From Streptomyces sp. NBC_01707 (GTDB lineage: Bacteria; Actinomycetota; Actinomycetes; Streptomycetales; Streptomycetaceae): a DNA stretch of 64,000 nucleotides. Made by a program: the position numbers and the translations under genes. Shown here in pieces: positions 33,487 to 41,598 of the stretch. Location of the stretch: NCBI RefSeq assembly GCF_041438805.1, contig NZ_CP109190.1, forward strand, positions 3,906,001 to 3,970,000, in the 5' to 3' direction. Every line of letters starts with the position of its first letter. The first letter of the stretch is position 1. The notes beneath the pieces are model-generated. The model saw only the letters and a program-made list of their open reading frames with translations, ran no database searches and was not told the origin of the DNA.

Positions 33487-34344
33487 TCACGACGCCGAGC
33501 TGCCGGGCCGCCGCCGCGACCGTCTGCTCGAGAGGGACCGCGATGGTCATCGGTCCGACACCGCCCGGGACCGGGGTGATCAGCCGCGCCCGCTCGGCAG
33601 CTGTCTCGAAGTCGACGTCGCCGACATCGCCTCGTTGCAGCCGGCGTCGATCACCACGGCACCCGGCTTGATGTCCGCACCGGCGATGAAGCGCGGCTTG
33701 CCGACCGCGGCCGGCAGGACGTGCGCCTCCCGCACGATCGACGAGAGGTCGGCCGGTGCGTGAGTGGCAGTACGTCACGGTGGCGTCCCGGCCGAGCAGA
33801 AGCATCCCTGCGGGCCTGCCGAGGAAGGCGCTGCGCCCCACGACGTCCGCCCGCTTTCCCGCGAGGTCGACGTCGTACTCGTCCAGCAGGCGCATGATTC
33901 CGCCGGGCGTTCAGGAGACGAAGCCCGGCAGGCCGAAACTCATCGTCGCGAACGAGTGCATGGTGACCCCGTCGACGTCCTTGGCCGGTTCGATCGCTTC
34001 GAACTCGGCGCGTTCGTCGATGTGCGGTCCCACAGGGTGCTGGACCAGGATGCCGTGGACGCCCGGGTCGTCCGACAGCGCGGTGACCGCGTCGACCACA
34101 TCCTGTGTGGTGGAGGTGGCGGGAAGGGCCTCGTGCCGCGACTCGATGCCCGCGCTCTCGCACCGGCGGCGCTTCATCCGGACGTAGGTCACGAGGCCGG
34201 GTCCTCCCCGACCAGCGCCGTCGCCAGGCAGGGTGCCGTCCCGGTACGCAGCCGGAGATCCGCTGCCGTCGCCGAGCCGGTTTCGATGATCCTGCGGGCA
34301 AGGACGGTGCCGTCCATCGGACGGGCTGTCTGAGGTCGGGCCAC
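33487..34344 (-). pseudogene. folD: Decayed second folD (methylene-THF dehydrogenase/cyclohydrolase)
   Basis: FolD sequence can be followed end to end but only by changing frame. The GTG at 34344 still has AGGAG 6 nt upstream and begins the family N-terminus (MDGTVLARRI, then LVGEDPAS). A one-base loss near 34192 creates a stop before TYVRMKRRRCE. In DGVTMHSFATMSFGLPGFVS the next codon is TGA at 33911-33913 where the family has Cys (TGC). The frame resumes with IMRLLDEYDVDLAGK and VVGRSAFLGRPAGMLLL. A one-base gain near 33751 and a one-base loss near 33637 follow, and the end PVPGGVGPMTIAV is intact. At least four lesions mean no functional enzyme. A functional folD is presumably elsewhere. 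Confidence 0.85.
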
Positions 34345-34578
34345 GTTTCGCTCCTGGGTGTCACGAGGATCGCGAGGATCACGGTGTGTCGTCCAGGCGC
34401 ATGGCATCGACGGTTGTCGAGAGTTCCGTCGGACCGCTCCCCGGTGGTGCTCCACCTCAGCGCCGGTCACGGCCCGGGGCCAGGTTGGTGCGCGATCGTC
34501 TCGTCGGGGGAGAAACCGCCGCGGTCCTGAAGGTGCGACCGGGCCGCACACGCTCGGTCGCATGCCGATCAGCGCGCG

Positions 34579-35526
34579 TCAGCCGGCGCTGCCCGGCCTC
34601 GGGAGCGGCTTGCCGTACCAGAGTTCGATCAGACGTGCCGCGATCGAGATGCCGAACGGCGGCAGGACCTCGCCCGACTCGAAGGCCGCCGTCAGGTCCT
34701 CGCGGGAGAACCAGCGGGCCTCCTCGATCTCCTCGCCGTCCACATTGATCTCCGACGACGTGGCTCGGGCCATGAAACCGAGCATCAGGCTCGACGGGAA
34801 CGGCCAGGGCTGGCTGGCGATGTACTCGACCTCGCCGACCGTGATGCCCGCCTCCTCGAACACCTCGCGGGCCACGGACTGCTCGATCGACTCCCCCGGC
34901 TCGACGAAGCCCGCGAGCGTCGAGAAGCGGCCTTCCGGCCAGTGCACCTGACGGCCCAGCAGAGCACGGTCCTGGTCGTCCGTGACCAGCATGATCACCG
35001 CGGGGTCGGTGCGTGGGTAGTGCTCGGCGCCGCAGGCCGGGCAGCGACGGATGTGGCCGGCCGCCGCGATGACCGTACGTTCGCCGCAGCGGGAGCAGAA
35101 GCGGTGCAGCCGCTGCCAGTTCTCCAGCGCCACCGCGTGCACCATCAGCCCCGCGTCGCGGGGGCCGAGCAGCAGTCCGGCCTCACGCAGCCCGGCCGGG
35201 CGGGCCGGCTGGTCCATACGGCCGGGCAGGGAGTCCTTCTGGAGCGCGAAGTAGCTGACGCCGTCCTCGTCGGTGCCGAGGAAGTAGCGGTGGGTCTCGG
35301 TGACCGGGGCCTCGAAGGCCGGGGTCATGACGATCTCCGTACCGCCGTCGGCCGTGTCGTCGATCAGCACCTGCCCGCCCGAGACCACGAAGACGCGGGT
35401 GGTCGGGTGGCTCCAGGCGGCGGAGAGCCATGCCTCGTCGAGGCGGTGGTGCGCGGCGCGGTCGATGCCGCTGGGTGCGGTGAGACCGATGGGCCGGTCT
35501 GTCGTGGCGTTGTCGAAGGTGCTCAC
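34579..35526 (-). CDS. nudC: NAD(H) diphosphatase NudC
   Basis: A 315-aa NudC that hydrolyses NADH/NAD to NMNH/NMN and AMP and can act on NAD-capped RNA in other bacteria. The zinc ribbon CSRC...CPAC (about residues 140-163) precedes the Nudix box GFVEPGESIEQSVAREVFEE (about 205-224). The NudC-specific SQPWPFPSSLM follows and distinguishes it from other Nudix enzymes. GTG 35526 has AGGAAG 5 nt upstream. It lies 44 nt after the M20 peptidase on the same strand. The homologue Rv3199c has the same position relative to uvrD2 and adnB. Confidence 0.94.
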   Translation of the reverse strand: MSTFDNATTDRPIGLTAPSGIDRAAHHRLDEAWLSAAWSHPTTRVFVVSGGQVLIDDTADGGTEIVMTPAFEAPVTETHRYFLGTDEDGVSYFALQKDSLPGRMDQPARPAGLREAGLLLGPRDAGLMVHAVALENWQRLHRFCSRCGERTVIAAAGHIRRCPACGAEHYPRTDPAVIMLVTDDQDRALLGRQVHWPEGRFSTLAGFVEPGESIEQSVAREVFEEAGITVGEVEYIASQPWPFPSSLMLGFMARATSSEINVDGEEIEEARWFSREDLTAAFESGEVLPPFGISIAARLIELWYGKPLPRPGSAG

Positions 35527-35570
35527 AGGTGCTTCCTACTCCCCCGGGACGGTTCGGGTGTTCAGAGGAT

Positions 35571-36965
35571 TCAGCGGAGTGCGGCCGCCAGCTCGCCCCA
35601 CAGGTGGGCGGTGGTCTCCACGCCCTTGAGCAGGAGGTCGAGTTCGACCTTCTCGTTGGGGGCGTGCCAGCCGTCGGACGGTACGGAGATGCCCAGGAAG
35701 AGGACCGGTGCGCCGAGCACGTCCTGCAGGTCGGCGGCGGGTCCCGAGCCTCCTTCGCGGGTGAAGAGGATCTTCTGCCCGAAGGCCCGTCCCATGGCTC
35801 GGGCCACGGCCTGCAGGGCGGGGTGGTCCAGCGGGGTCAGGCAGGGGCGGGTGGCGGGGGCGAAGGTGATCCGGTGGCGGATGCCGGCCGGGAACCGTGC
35901 CTCGGCCCACGCGCGGACGGCCTGCTGGACGTGGTCGGGGTCCTGGCCGGCTACCAGCCGGAAGCTGATCTTCACGAGGGCGGAGGACGGAATGATGGTC
36001 TTGCTTCCGGCGCCCTGGTAGCCGCCGCCGATGCCGTTGACCTCGGCGGTGGGGCGGGCCCAGATGCGTTCCAGCGTGGAGTAGCCGGCCTCACCCGTCG
36101 TCGCCTGTGACTTGGCGGTGCGCAGCCAGGTTTCCTCGTCGAAGGGGAGCTCGGCGAAGAGGGCGCGCTCGGTGTCGGTGAGGTCCGTCACGCCGTCGTA
36201 GAAGCCGGGGATCGCGACCCGTCCGTCCGCGTCGTGCAGTGCGGCGACGAGGCGGGCCACGGCGGTCGCCGGATTGGGGACGGCGCCGCCGAACGATCCG
36301 GAGTGGATGTCCTGCTCGGGGCCGTACAGCTCGATCTCGCACTCGGCGAGGCCGCGCATGCCCGTGCAGACCGTCGGGGTCGTCTCGTCCCACATGCCGG
36401 TGTCGGAGACGATCACGGCGTCCGCGCCGAGACGCGCCGCCTGCTCCTCGACCAGGGTGCGGAAGTGCGGGGAGCCGGACTCCTCCTCGCCCTCGACGAG
36501 GAGCTTGAGGTGCACGGCGGGGGTGGTGCGGCCGGTGGTGGCGAGGTGGGCCCGGACGCCGAGGGTGTGGAAGAACACCTGGCCCTTGTCGTCGGCCGCG
36601 CCGCGCCCGTACATCCGGCCGTCCCGGATCACCGGTTCGAACGGATCGGTGTCCCAGCCGTCCTCCCGGGCCGCTGGCTGCACGTCGTGGTGCCCGTAGA
36701 CGAGGACGGTCGGAGCGTCCGGGTCGTCGGACGGCCACTCGGCGAAGACCGCGGGCGCACCTGCGGTCTCCCAGATCTCCGTGACCGGGAAGCCGGTCTC
36801 CTTGAGCTTCGCGGACAGCCACTCGGCGCTGCGCCGTACGTTTCCGTCGTGTTCCGGCTGGGCGGAGACGGAGGGGATCCGCAGCCACTCGGCGAGGTCG
36901 TCGAGGAAGGCTGTGCGGTGCTGCTCGGTGTACGTACGGACGGCGCTGTCCGGGGTGTCGCTCAT
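35571..36965 (-). CDS. M20-family dipeptidase
   Basis: A 464-aa zinc metallopeptidase of the M20 CNDP/DapE-like group. Metal and catalytic motifs: VLVYGHHDVQPA (about residues 78-89), GRGAADDKGQ (about 108-117) and LLVEGEEESGS with the catalytic glutamates (about 142-152). The later histidine lies near HSGSFGG. The C-terminal GWHAPNEKVELD is typical. ATG 36965 lies 10 nt after the adnB stop, so it is in one operon with adnB and nudC. The stop TAG and next bases form TAGGCT, followed by CAGGA. Cytoplasmic; the peptide substrate is unknown. Confidence 0.92.
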   Translation of the reverse strand: MSDTPDSAVRTYTEQHRTAFLDDLAEWLRIPSVSAQPEHDGNVRRSAEWLSAKLKETGFPVTEIWETAGAPAVFAEWPSDDPDAPTVLVYGHHDVQPAAREDGWDTDPFEPVIRDGRMYGRGAADDKGQVFFHTLGVRAHLATTGRTTPAVHLKLLVEGEEESGSPHFRTLVEEQAARLGADAVIVSDTGMWDETTPTVCTGMRGLAECEIELYGPEQDIHSGSFGGAVPNPATAVARLVAALHDADGRVAIPGFYDGVTDLTDTERALFAELPFDEETWLRTAKSQATTGEAGYSTLERIWARPTAEVNGIGGGYQGAGSKTIIPSSALVKISFRLVAGQDPDHVQQAVRAWAEARFPAGIRHRITFAPATRPCLTPLDHPALQAVARAMGRAFGQKILFTREGGSGPAADLQDVLGAPVLFLGISVPSDGWHAPNEKVELDLLLKGVETTAHLWGELAAALR

Positions 36966-36975
36966 GGTCCTGAGC

Positions 36976-39900
36976 CTATCGGCCCGTCGGAGGTGGCTCG
37001 TCCAGGAGGATCTGCTCCAGCTCGGCACGGCCCGGCAGGTGGTCGGGACGGACGGCTTCCCCGCTGCGGACGAACAGGAACGTGGTGGTGACGGAGTCGA
37101 GCGGTATGTCGTGCAGCTCGGCCCAGGCGAGCCGGTAGACGGCCAGCTGGAGCGGGTCGGCCGACGGGGTGCCCCGGGTGCCTTCCCGGCTGCTGGGCAC
37201 ATTGCGGGTCGTCTTCCAGTCCACGATCTCGTACGTGTACCCGTCGGGGCCCTCGTTGCGGTACACGGCGTCGATCCGGCCGCGGATCACCCGGCCCGCG
37301 AGGGTGATCCGGAACGGTGTCTCGACGCGGTACGGGGTGCGGTGGGCGTACGGAGTGCGCTCGAAGGCCTCCTTGAGCGCCGCGAGGTCGCGCTCGTCCG
37401 CGATGTCGGCGTCGCTCTCGTCGCCGCCGGGCAGCTCGTCGGGGCCGAGCATGGGCAGCGGCAGCTCCTCGAAGCGGGCCTCCACCCAGGCGTGGAACCG
37501 GGTGCCGCGGCGGGCTGCCGGAGCGGGCGGGCGGGGCATGGGGCGGGCCAGTTCCTGGGCGAAGCCGTCGGGGTCGTCGGCGAGACGCAGCAGTTGCGTG
37601 GCGGAGAGCGAGGCAGGCACGACGACCTCGCGCACGGTGGCGCGGGCGCGACGCAGCTCACCGGCGAGGGCGTCGAGGTCCCGGTCCCAGGAGGCGAGGG
37701 TGCGGGACTCCTCCGGGGTGAGCCGTGAGGGGGTGCGGGCCGCGGGGACGTGGGGGTCGGGGGCGTGTGGTGCGGGGGCCGGCCCCCGGGCCGCGGGGGG
37801 TTCGGTCGACCAGGCCTCCCAGTCCGCGGCCTCGTCCGGGTACGGGTCCTCGTCCGGGTACGGGTCCTCGTCGGCGTACGCGTCGTCGTCCGGGAACGGG
37901 AACGCGTCGTCCGGTGCGGCGGGATACGCCCCCGGCACCGAGTCGCTCCCCGCCGTCGCCGACTTCTCCAGATGAGCCAGCACCGTGTCCGCGGCCGCCC
38001 GGCGGCGGGCGAGTGCCGTGTCGTCCAGAGGGAGCGGCCAGGCGTGGTCGGCTGCCGCGGTGGCCGCCAGGGCCGGGTTCTCCTCGTCCTCGGCCGGCTC
38101 GTCCGTCCAGGCCTCGATCTCTCCGTGTCCGGCCGCACAGTGCTCGTACAGCGCCTGCAGGAAGTCGGACGGGCCGCGCGGCTTCTTCTGGGACGGGCCC
38201 CACCAGTGGCCGGAGCCGAGCAGCAGGGTGCGCGGCCGGGTGAAGGTGACATATCCGAGGCGGAGCTCCTCGGTGTGCTGGTGCTCCTTCATCTCCGCTT
38301 TGAAGTCCCTGAGCCCCTGGGCGTCCCAGGTGCGGACGACGGGGAGCGTGGCCGCGTCGCCGCGCAGAGCGTGCGGGAGAACCTTGGACTGGGAGGTCCA
38401 GGCGTCGCGGGACTGGCCGCTGGGGAACTGGCCGGCGACCAGGCCGGGCACGGCGACGACGTCCCACTCCAGGCCCTTGGACTTGTGGGCGGTGAGGACC
38501 TTGACGGTGTTCTCGCCGCCGGACAGCGCGTTGTCCAGGCCCTTCTCGTACTGGACGGCGGTGCGCAGAAAGCCGAGGAAGGCCAGGAGCGTGGCCTCGC
38601 TGTCGACGGCGGCGAAGCGGGCCGCCACGTCCAGGAAGTTGGCGAGGGTCTCCCGGCGGCGGGCGGCCAGGGCCTGCGGCGAAGCGGAGAGTTCGACTTC
38701 GAGGCCGGTGGTGGCGAGGACGCGGTGCAGGACGTCCATGAGGGGGTCGGCCAGCGAGCGGCGCAGGTCGCGCAGTTCGGTGGCGAGGCGGGCGAAGCGG
38801 ATGCGGGCATCGGTGGAGAACGGCAGCCCGTCGTCCTCCGTACCGCTCGAATCGAGGAACGTGTCGAGGGCGTCGGCGAGCGAGATGACTTCGGCCGGGT
38901 CGATGCCTTCGACGGCTTCGGCGAGCCGGCGGTCGGGGTCGAAGTCCTCGTCGTCGGCGTGGGCGGCGTGGTGGACGAGGAGACGGGCGCGGCGGCCGAG
39001 GAGGGCCAGGTCGCGGGGGCCGATCCGCCAGCGGGGGCCGGTGAGCAGCCGGACCAGGGAGGCGTTCGCGCCGGGGTCCTGGAGGACTTCACAGACCGCG
39101 ACGAGGTCGGCGACCTCGGGCAGGTGCAGCAGCCCGGAGAGGCCGACGACCTCGACCGGGATGTCGCGGGCGACGAGCGCGGCCTGGATCTCCGGGAAGT
39201 CGCCGGCGGTGCGGCACAGGACGGCGATCTCGCCGGGTGCCTTCCCGGTCCGTACGAGATGGGCGATCGAGTCGGCGAGCCAGTCGATCTCTTCGCTGTG
39301 GGTACGCAGGAGGGCGCAGCGGACGATGCCGTCGCGCTCGGCGCCCGGGGCGGGGCGCAGTGCCTCGACGCCCTCGTGCATGGCGCGCAGCGGCTCGGCG
39401 AGGCCGTTGGCCAGATGCAGCAGGCGGCCGCCGCTGCGGCGGTTCTCGCTGAGGGAGTACCGGGTGGCGGGGGTGCCGTCGACGTGCGGGAAGTGGCGCG
39501 GGAAGTCGTCGAGATTGGCGACGGAGGCGCCGCGCCAGCCGTAGATCGCCTGGCAGGGGTCGCCGACGGCGGTGACGGCGTGCCCGGAGGCGGTGCGGTC
39601 GGGGCCGCTGCCGAAGAGTGCGGAGAGCAGCAGCCGCTGGGCGACGGAGGTGTCCTGGTACTCGTCGAGCAGGACCACCCGATATTCGTCGCGCAGGATC
39701 GCGCCGACCTCGGGGCGGGTGAGGGCGAGCTCGGCGGAGAGCGCGATCTGGTCGCCGAAGTCGAGGAGGTCGCGGCTGCGCTTGGCGTCCCGGTAGCGCC
39801 GGGTCAGCGAGAGGAGCTCGCGGCGGGCCTCGGCGGCCTCGGGGATCTTGCGCAGCTCGGCGTTGGTGAGCCGGGCCGATGCGAGCGTACGGAGGAGCTC

Positions 39901-40476
39901 GGTGTCGTACTCCGCGAGCTGTTCGGGGCGGACGAGATGCTCGGCGAGCTCGGCGTCGAGGGCCAGCAGATCGCTGACCAGGGTGGGGAACGACCTGGTC
40001 AGGGCCGGGTAGGGGCCGGGTGCCTCGCGCAGTACGCGGGCGGCCAGCTGGTAGCGGGTGGCGTCGGCGAGGAGGCGGGTGGTGGGTTCGAGTCCTATCC
40101 GCAGTCCGTGCTCGGTGAGGAGCCGTCCGGCGAAGGCGTGGTACGTGGAGATGCTCGGCTCGCCCGGGGGGTTGTCCGGGTCGATGACCTCCGGATCGGT
40201 GACCCCGGCGGCGACGAGGGCCTTGCGGACGCGCTCGGAGAGCTCGCCCGCCGCCTTGTTCGTGAACGTGAGACCGAGGACCTGCTCGGGGGCGACCTGC
40301 CCGGTTCCGACCAGCCACACCACACGCGCCGCCATCACCGTGGTCTTCCCCGACCCGGCTCCGGCCACGATCACCTGCGGGGCGGGCGGCGCGGTGATGC
40401 AGGCCGTCTGCTCCGGAGTGAAGGGGATCCCGAGGAGCTCCTTGAGCTGCTCGGGATCGGTGATACGTGAGGACAC
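36976..40476 (-). CDS. adnB: AdnB-type helicase-nuclease subunit
   Basis: A 1166-aa subunit of the actinobacterial AdnAB double-strand-break resection motor. The N-terminal UvrD-like motor has Walker A GAGSGKTT (about residues 34-41), VLLDEYQDTSVAQRLL, and KVLTAHKSKGLEWDVVAVPG. An acidic low-complexity stretch with DEDPYP repeats lies near residues 870-890. The C-terminal RecB-type nuclease is complete: FHAWVE, RGRIDAVY, EIVDWKT and QLAVYRLAWAE. GTG 40476 has no Shine-Dalgarno, and TAGCCT ends 7 nt upstream, suggesting a leaderless mRNA. In mycobacteria adnA directly precedes adnB; here a convergent methyltransferase gene separates them. Confidence 0.93.
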   Translation of the reverse strand: MSSRITDPEQLKELLGIPFTPEQTACITAPPAPQVIVAGAGSGKTTVMAARVVWLVGTGQVAPEQVLGLTFTNKAAGELSERVRKALVAAGVTDPEVIDPDNPPGEPSISTYHAFAGRLLTEHGLRIGLEPTTRLLADATRYQLAARVLREAPGPYPALTRSFPTLVSDLLALDAELAEHLVRPEQLAEYDTELLRTLASARLTNAELRKIPEAAEARRELLSLTRRYRDAKRSRDLLDFGDQIALSAELALTRPEVGAILRDEYRVVLLDEYQDTSVAQRLLLSALFGSGPDRTASGHAVTAVGDPCQAIYGWRGASVANLDDFPRHFPHVDGTPATRYSLSENRRSGGRLLHLANGLAEPLRAMHEGVEALRPAPGAERDGIVRCALLRTHSEEIDWLADSIAHLVRTGKAPGEIAVLCRTAGDFPEIQAALVARDIPVEVVGLSGLLHLPEVADLVAVCEVLQDPGANASLVRLLTGPRWRIGPRDLALLGRRARLLVHHAAHADDEDFDPDRRLAEAVEGIDPAEVISLADALDTFLDSSGTEDDGLPFSTDARIRFARLATELRDLRRSLADPLMDVLHRVLATTGLEVELSASPQALAARRRETLANFLDVAARFAAVDSEATLLAFLGFLRTAVQYEKGLDNALSGGENTVKVLTAHKSKGLEWDVVAVPGLVAGQFPSGQSRDAWTSQSKVLPHALRGDAATLPVVRTWDAQGLRDFKAEMKEHQHTEELRLGYVTFTRPRTLLLGSGHWWGPSQKKPRGPSDFLQALYEHCAAGHGEIEAWTDEPAEDEENPALAATAAADHAWPLPLDDTALARRRAAADTVLAHLEKSATAGSDSVPGAYPAAPDDAFPFPDDDAYADEDPYPDEDPYPDEAADWEAWSTEPPAARGPAPAPHAPDPHVPAARTPSRLTPEESRTLASWDRDLDALAGELRRARATVREVVVPASLSATQLLRLADDPDGFAQELARPMPRPPAPAARRGTRFHAWVEARFEELPLPMLGPDELPGGDESDADIADERDLAALKEAFERTPYAHRTPYRVETPFRITLAGRVIRGRIDAVYRNEGPDGYTYEIVDWKTTRNVPSSREGTRGTPSADPLQLAVYRLAWAELHDIPLDSVTTTFLFVRSGEAVRPDHLPGRAELEQILLDEPPPTGR

Positions 40477-40638
40477 TCCACAGAGGCTAACCGGGCGGAC
40501 CGACAGCGTGCGGCGCGATGAACCGGACCGGGCGGTGGCCGGGAAGTGCCTCGTCCGGGGTCGCTGACCGGTCCAGGTTGAGGTCCGACCGGTCCCGATC
40601 GTGTGTGATCGCATCAACGACCTTACGAGGAGGGTCAT

Positions 40639-41598
40639 ATGAGCACCCACGCACCCGCTCCCGACTTCGGGCCGGACTCCGCCGGGCTCATGAGGCGCAT
40701 CGATACGACGAAGGCGCATCCGGCCCGGGTGTATGACGTCTTCCTCGGCGGCACGGACAACTTTCCCGTCGACCGGGAGGCCGCGGCCATGGCGCTGGCG
40801 GCCAATCCGCGGGGGCACCTCGACGTCCGGCACAACCGGGACTTCGTACGGCGGGCCGTGACCGAGCTCACCACGCGCGCGGGCATCCGGCAGTTCCTGG
40901 ACGTGGGGGCGGGACTGCCGACCCGGCAGAACGTGCACCAGATCGTCCAGGACATCGCCCCGGAGTCCCGGATCGTCTACGTCGACCACGACCCGGTCGT
41001 GCTGGTCCATGCGCAGGCCCTGCTCACCAGCAGCGCCGACGGCAGGACGGACTACGTCGAAGCCGACCTGCGCGACCCGGCGAAGATCCTCCTGGAAGCA
41101 CGCCGGACACTCGACCTCGACAAGCCGGTCGCCCTCGTTCTCGCCGCCGTACTGCACTTCATCGAGGACGACGAGGCGTACGACATCGTCCGGAACCTGC
41201 TCGACGCTCTGCCCTCCGGCAGCCATCTCGTCCTGAGCCACCTCAGCGAGGACATGAACCCGGTGGCGATCAACAAGGTGGCGGAGACGTTCCGGGAGCG
41301 GGGGTTCTCCTTCGTGCTGCGTTCGCGTGCCGGCATCGAGCGCTTCCTGACCGAGAACGGCCTGGAGCAACTGGAGCCCGGCATCGTCCCCGCGCACCAC
41401 TGGCGCCCGGACGATGCGGCCGACGCGGCCGAGGCACCGGAAACGGCGCCCTCCGCGGAGCACCTGGCCGGTCTCGACGCCATCGGCCGGACCCGGTACA
41501 TGAGCATCGGCGAGGCGACACGACATCAACGTCTACGTGACCGTGGCCCGCAAGCGTTGACCGTCCACAGCCGATACCCGCGTCACTCCAGGATGTGA
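40639..41598 (+). CDS. SAM-dependent methyltransferase (DUF574), C-terminus probably frameshifted
   Basis: A 319-aa ORF of the large Streptomyces DUF574 methyltransferase family. Residues 1-45 carry the typical LMRRIDTTKAHPARVYDVFL then GGTDNFPVDREAA. The SAM site includes RQFLDVGAGLPTRQNVHQ and IVYVDHDPVVL, and LAAVLHFIEDDE is the family signature. ATG 40639 has GGAGGG 4 nt upstream. The last 28 residues look non-native. Shifting frame near 41515-41520 gives DINVYVTVARKR and a stop at 41559, resembling the normal family end, so a one-base indel is likely. As written, the ORF overlaps the adnA stop by 16 nt. It sits between adnB and adnA on the opposite strand. Confidence 0.85.
   Translation: MSTHAPAPDFGPDSAGLMRRIDTTKAHPARVYDVFLGGTDNFPVDREAAAMALAANPRGHLDVRHNRDFVRRAVTELTTRAGIRQFLDVGAGLPTRQNVHQIVQDIAPESRIVYVDHDPVVLVHAQALLTSSADGRTDYVEADLRDPAKILLEARRTLDLDKPVALVLAAVLHFIEDDEAYDIVRNLLDALPSGSHLVLSHLSEDMNPVAINKVAETFRERGFSFVLRSRAGIERFLTENGLEQLEPGIVPAHHWRPDDAADAAEAPETAPSAEHLAGLDAIGRTRYMSIGEATRHQRLRDRGPQALTVHSRYPRHSRM

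Noticed and set aside
36963..36978. TAGGCT before the M20 peptidase as a leaderless promoter
   Set aside because: The TAG is the adnB stop codon and the gap is only 10 nt, so operon read-through is the simpler explanation.
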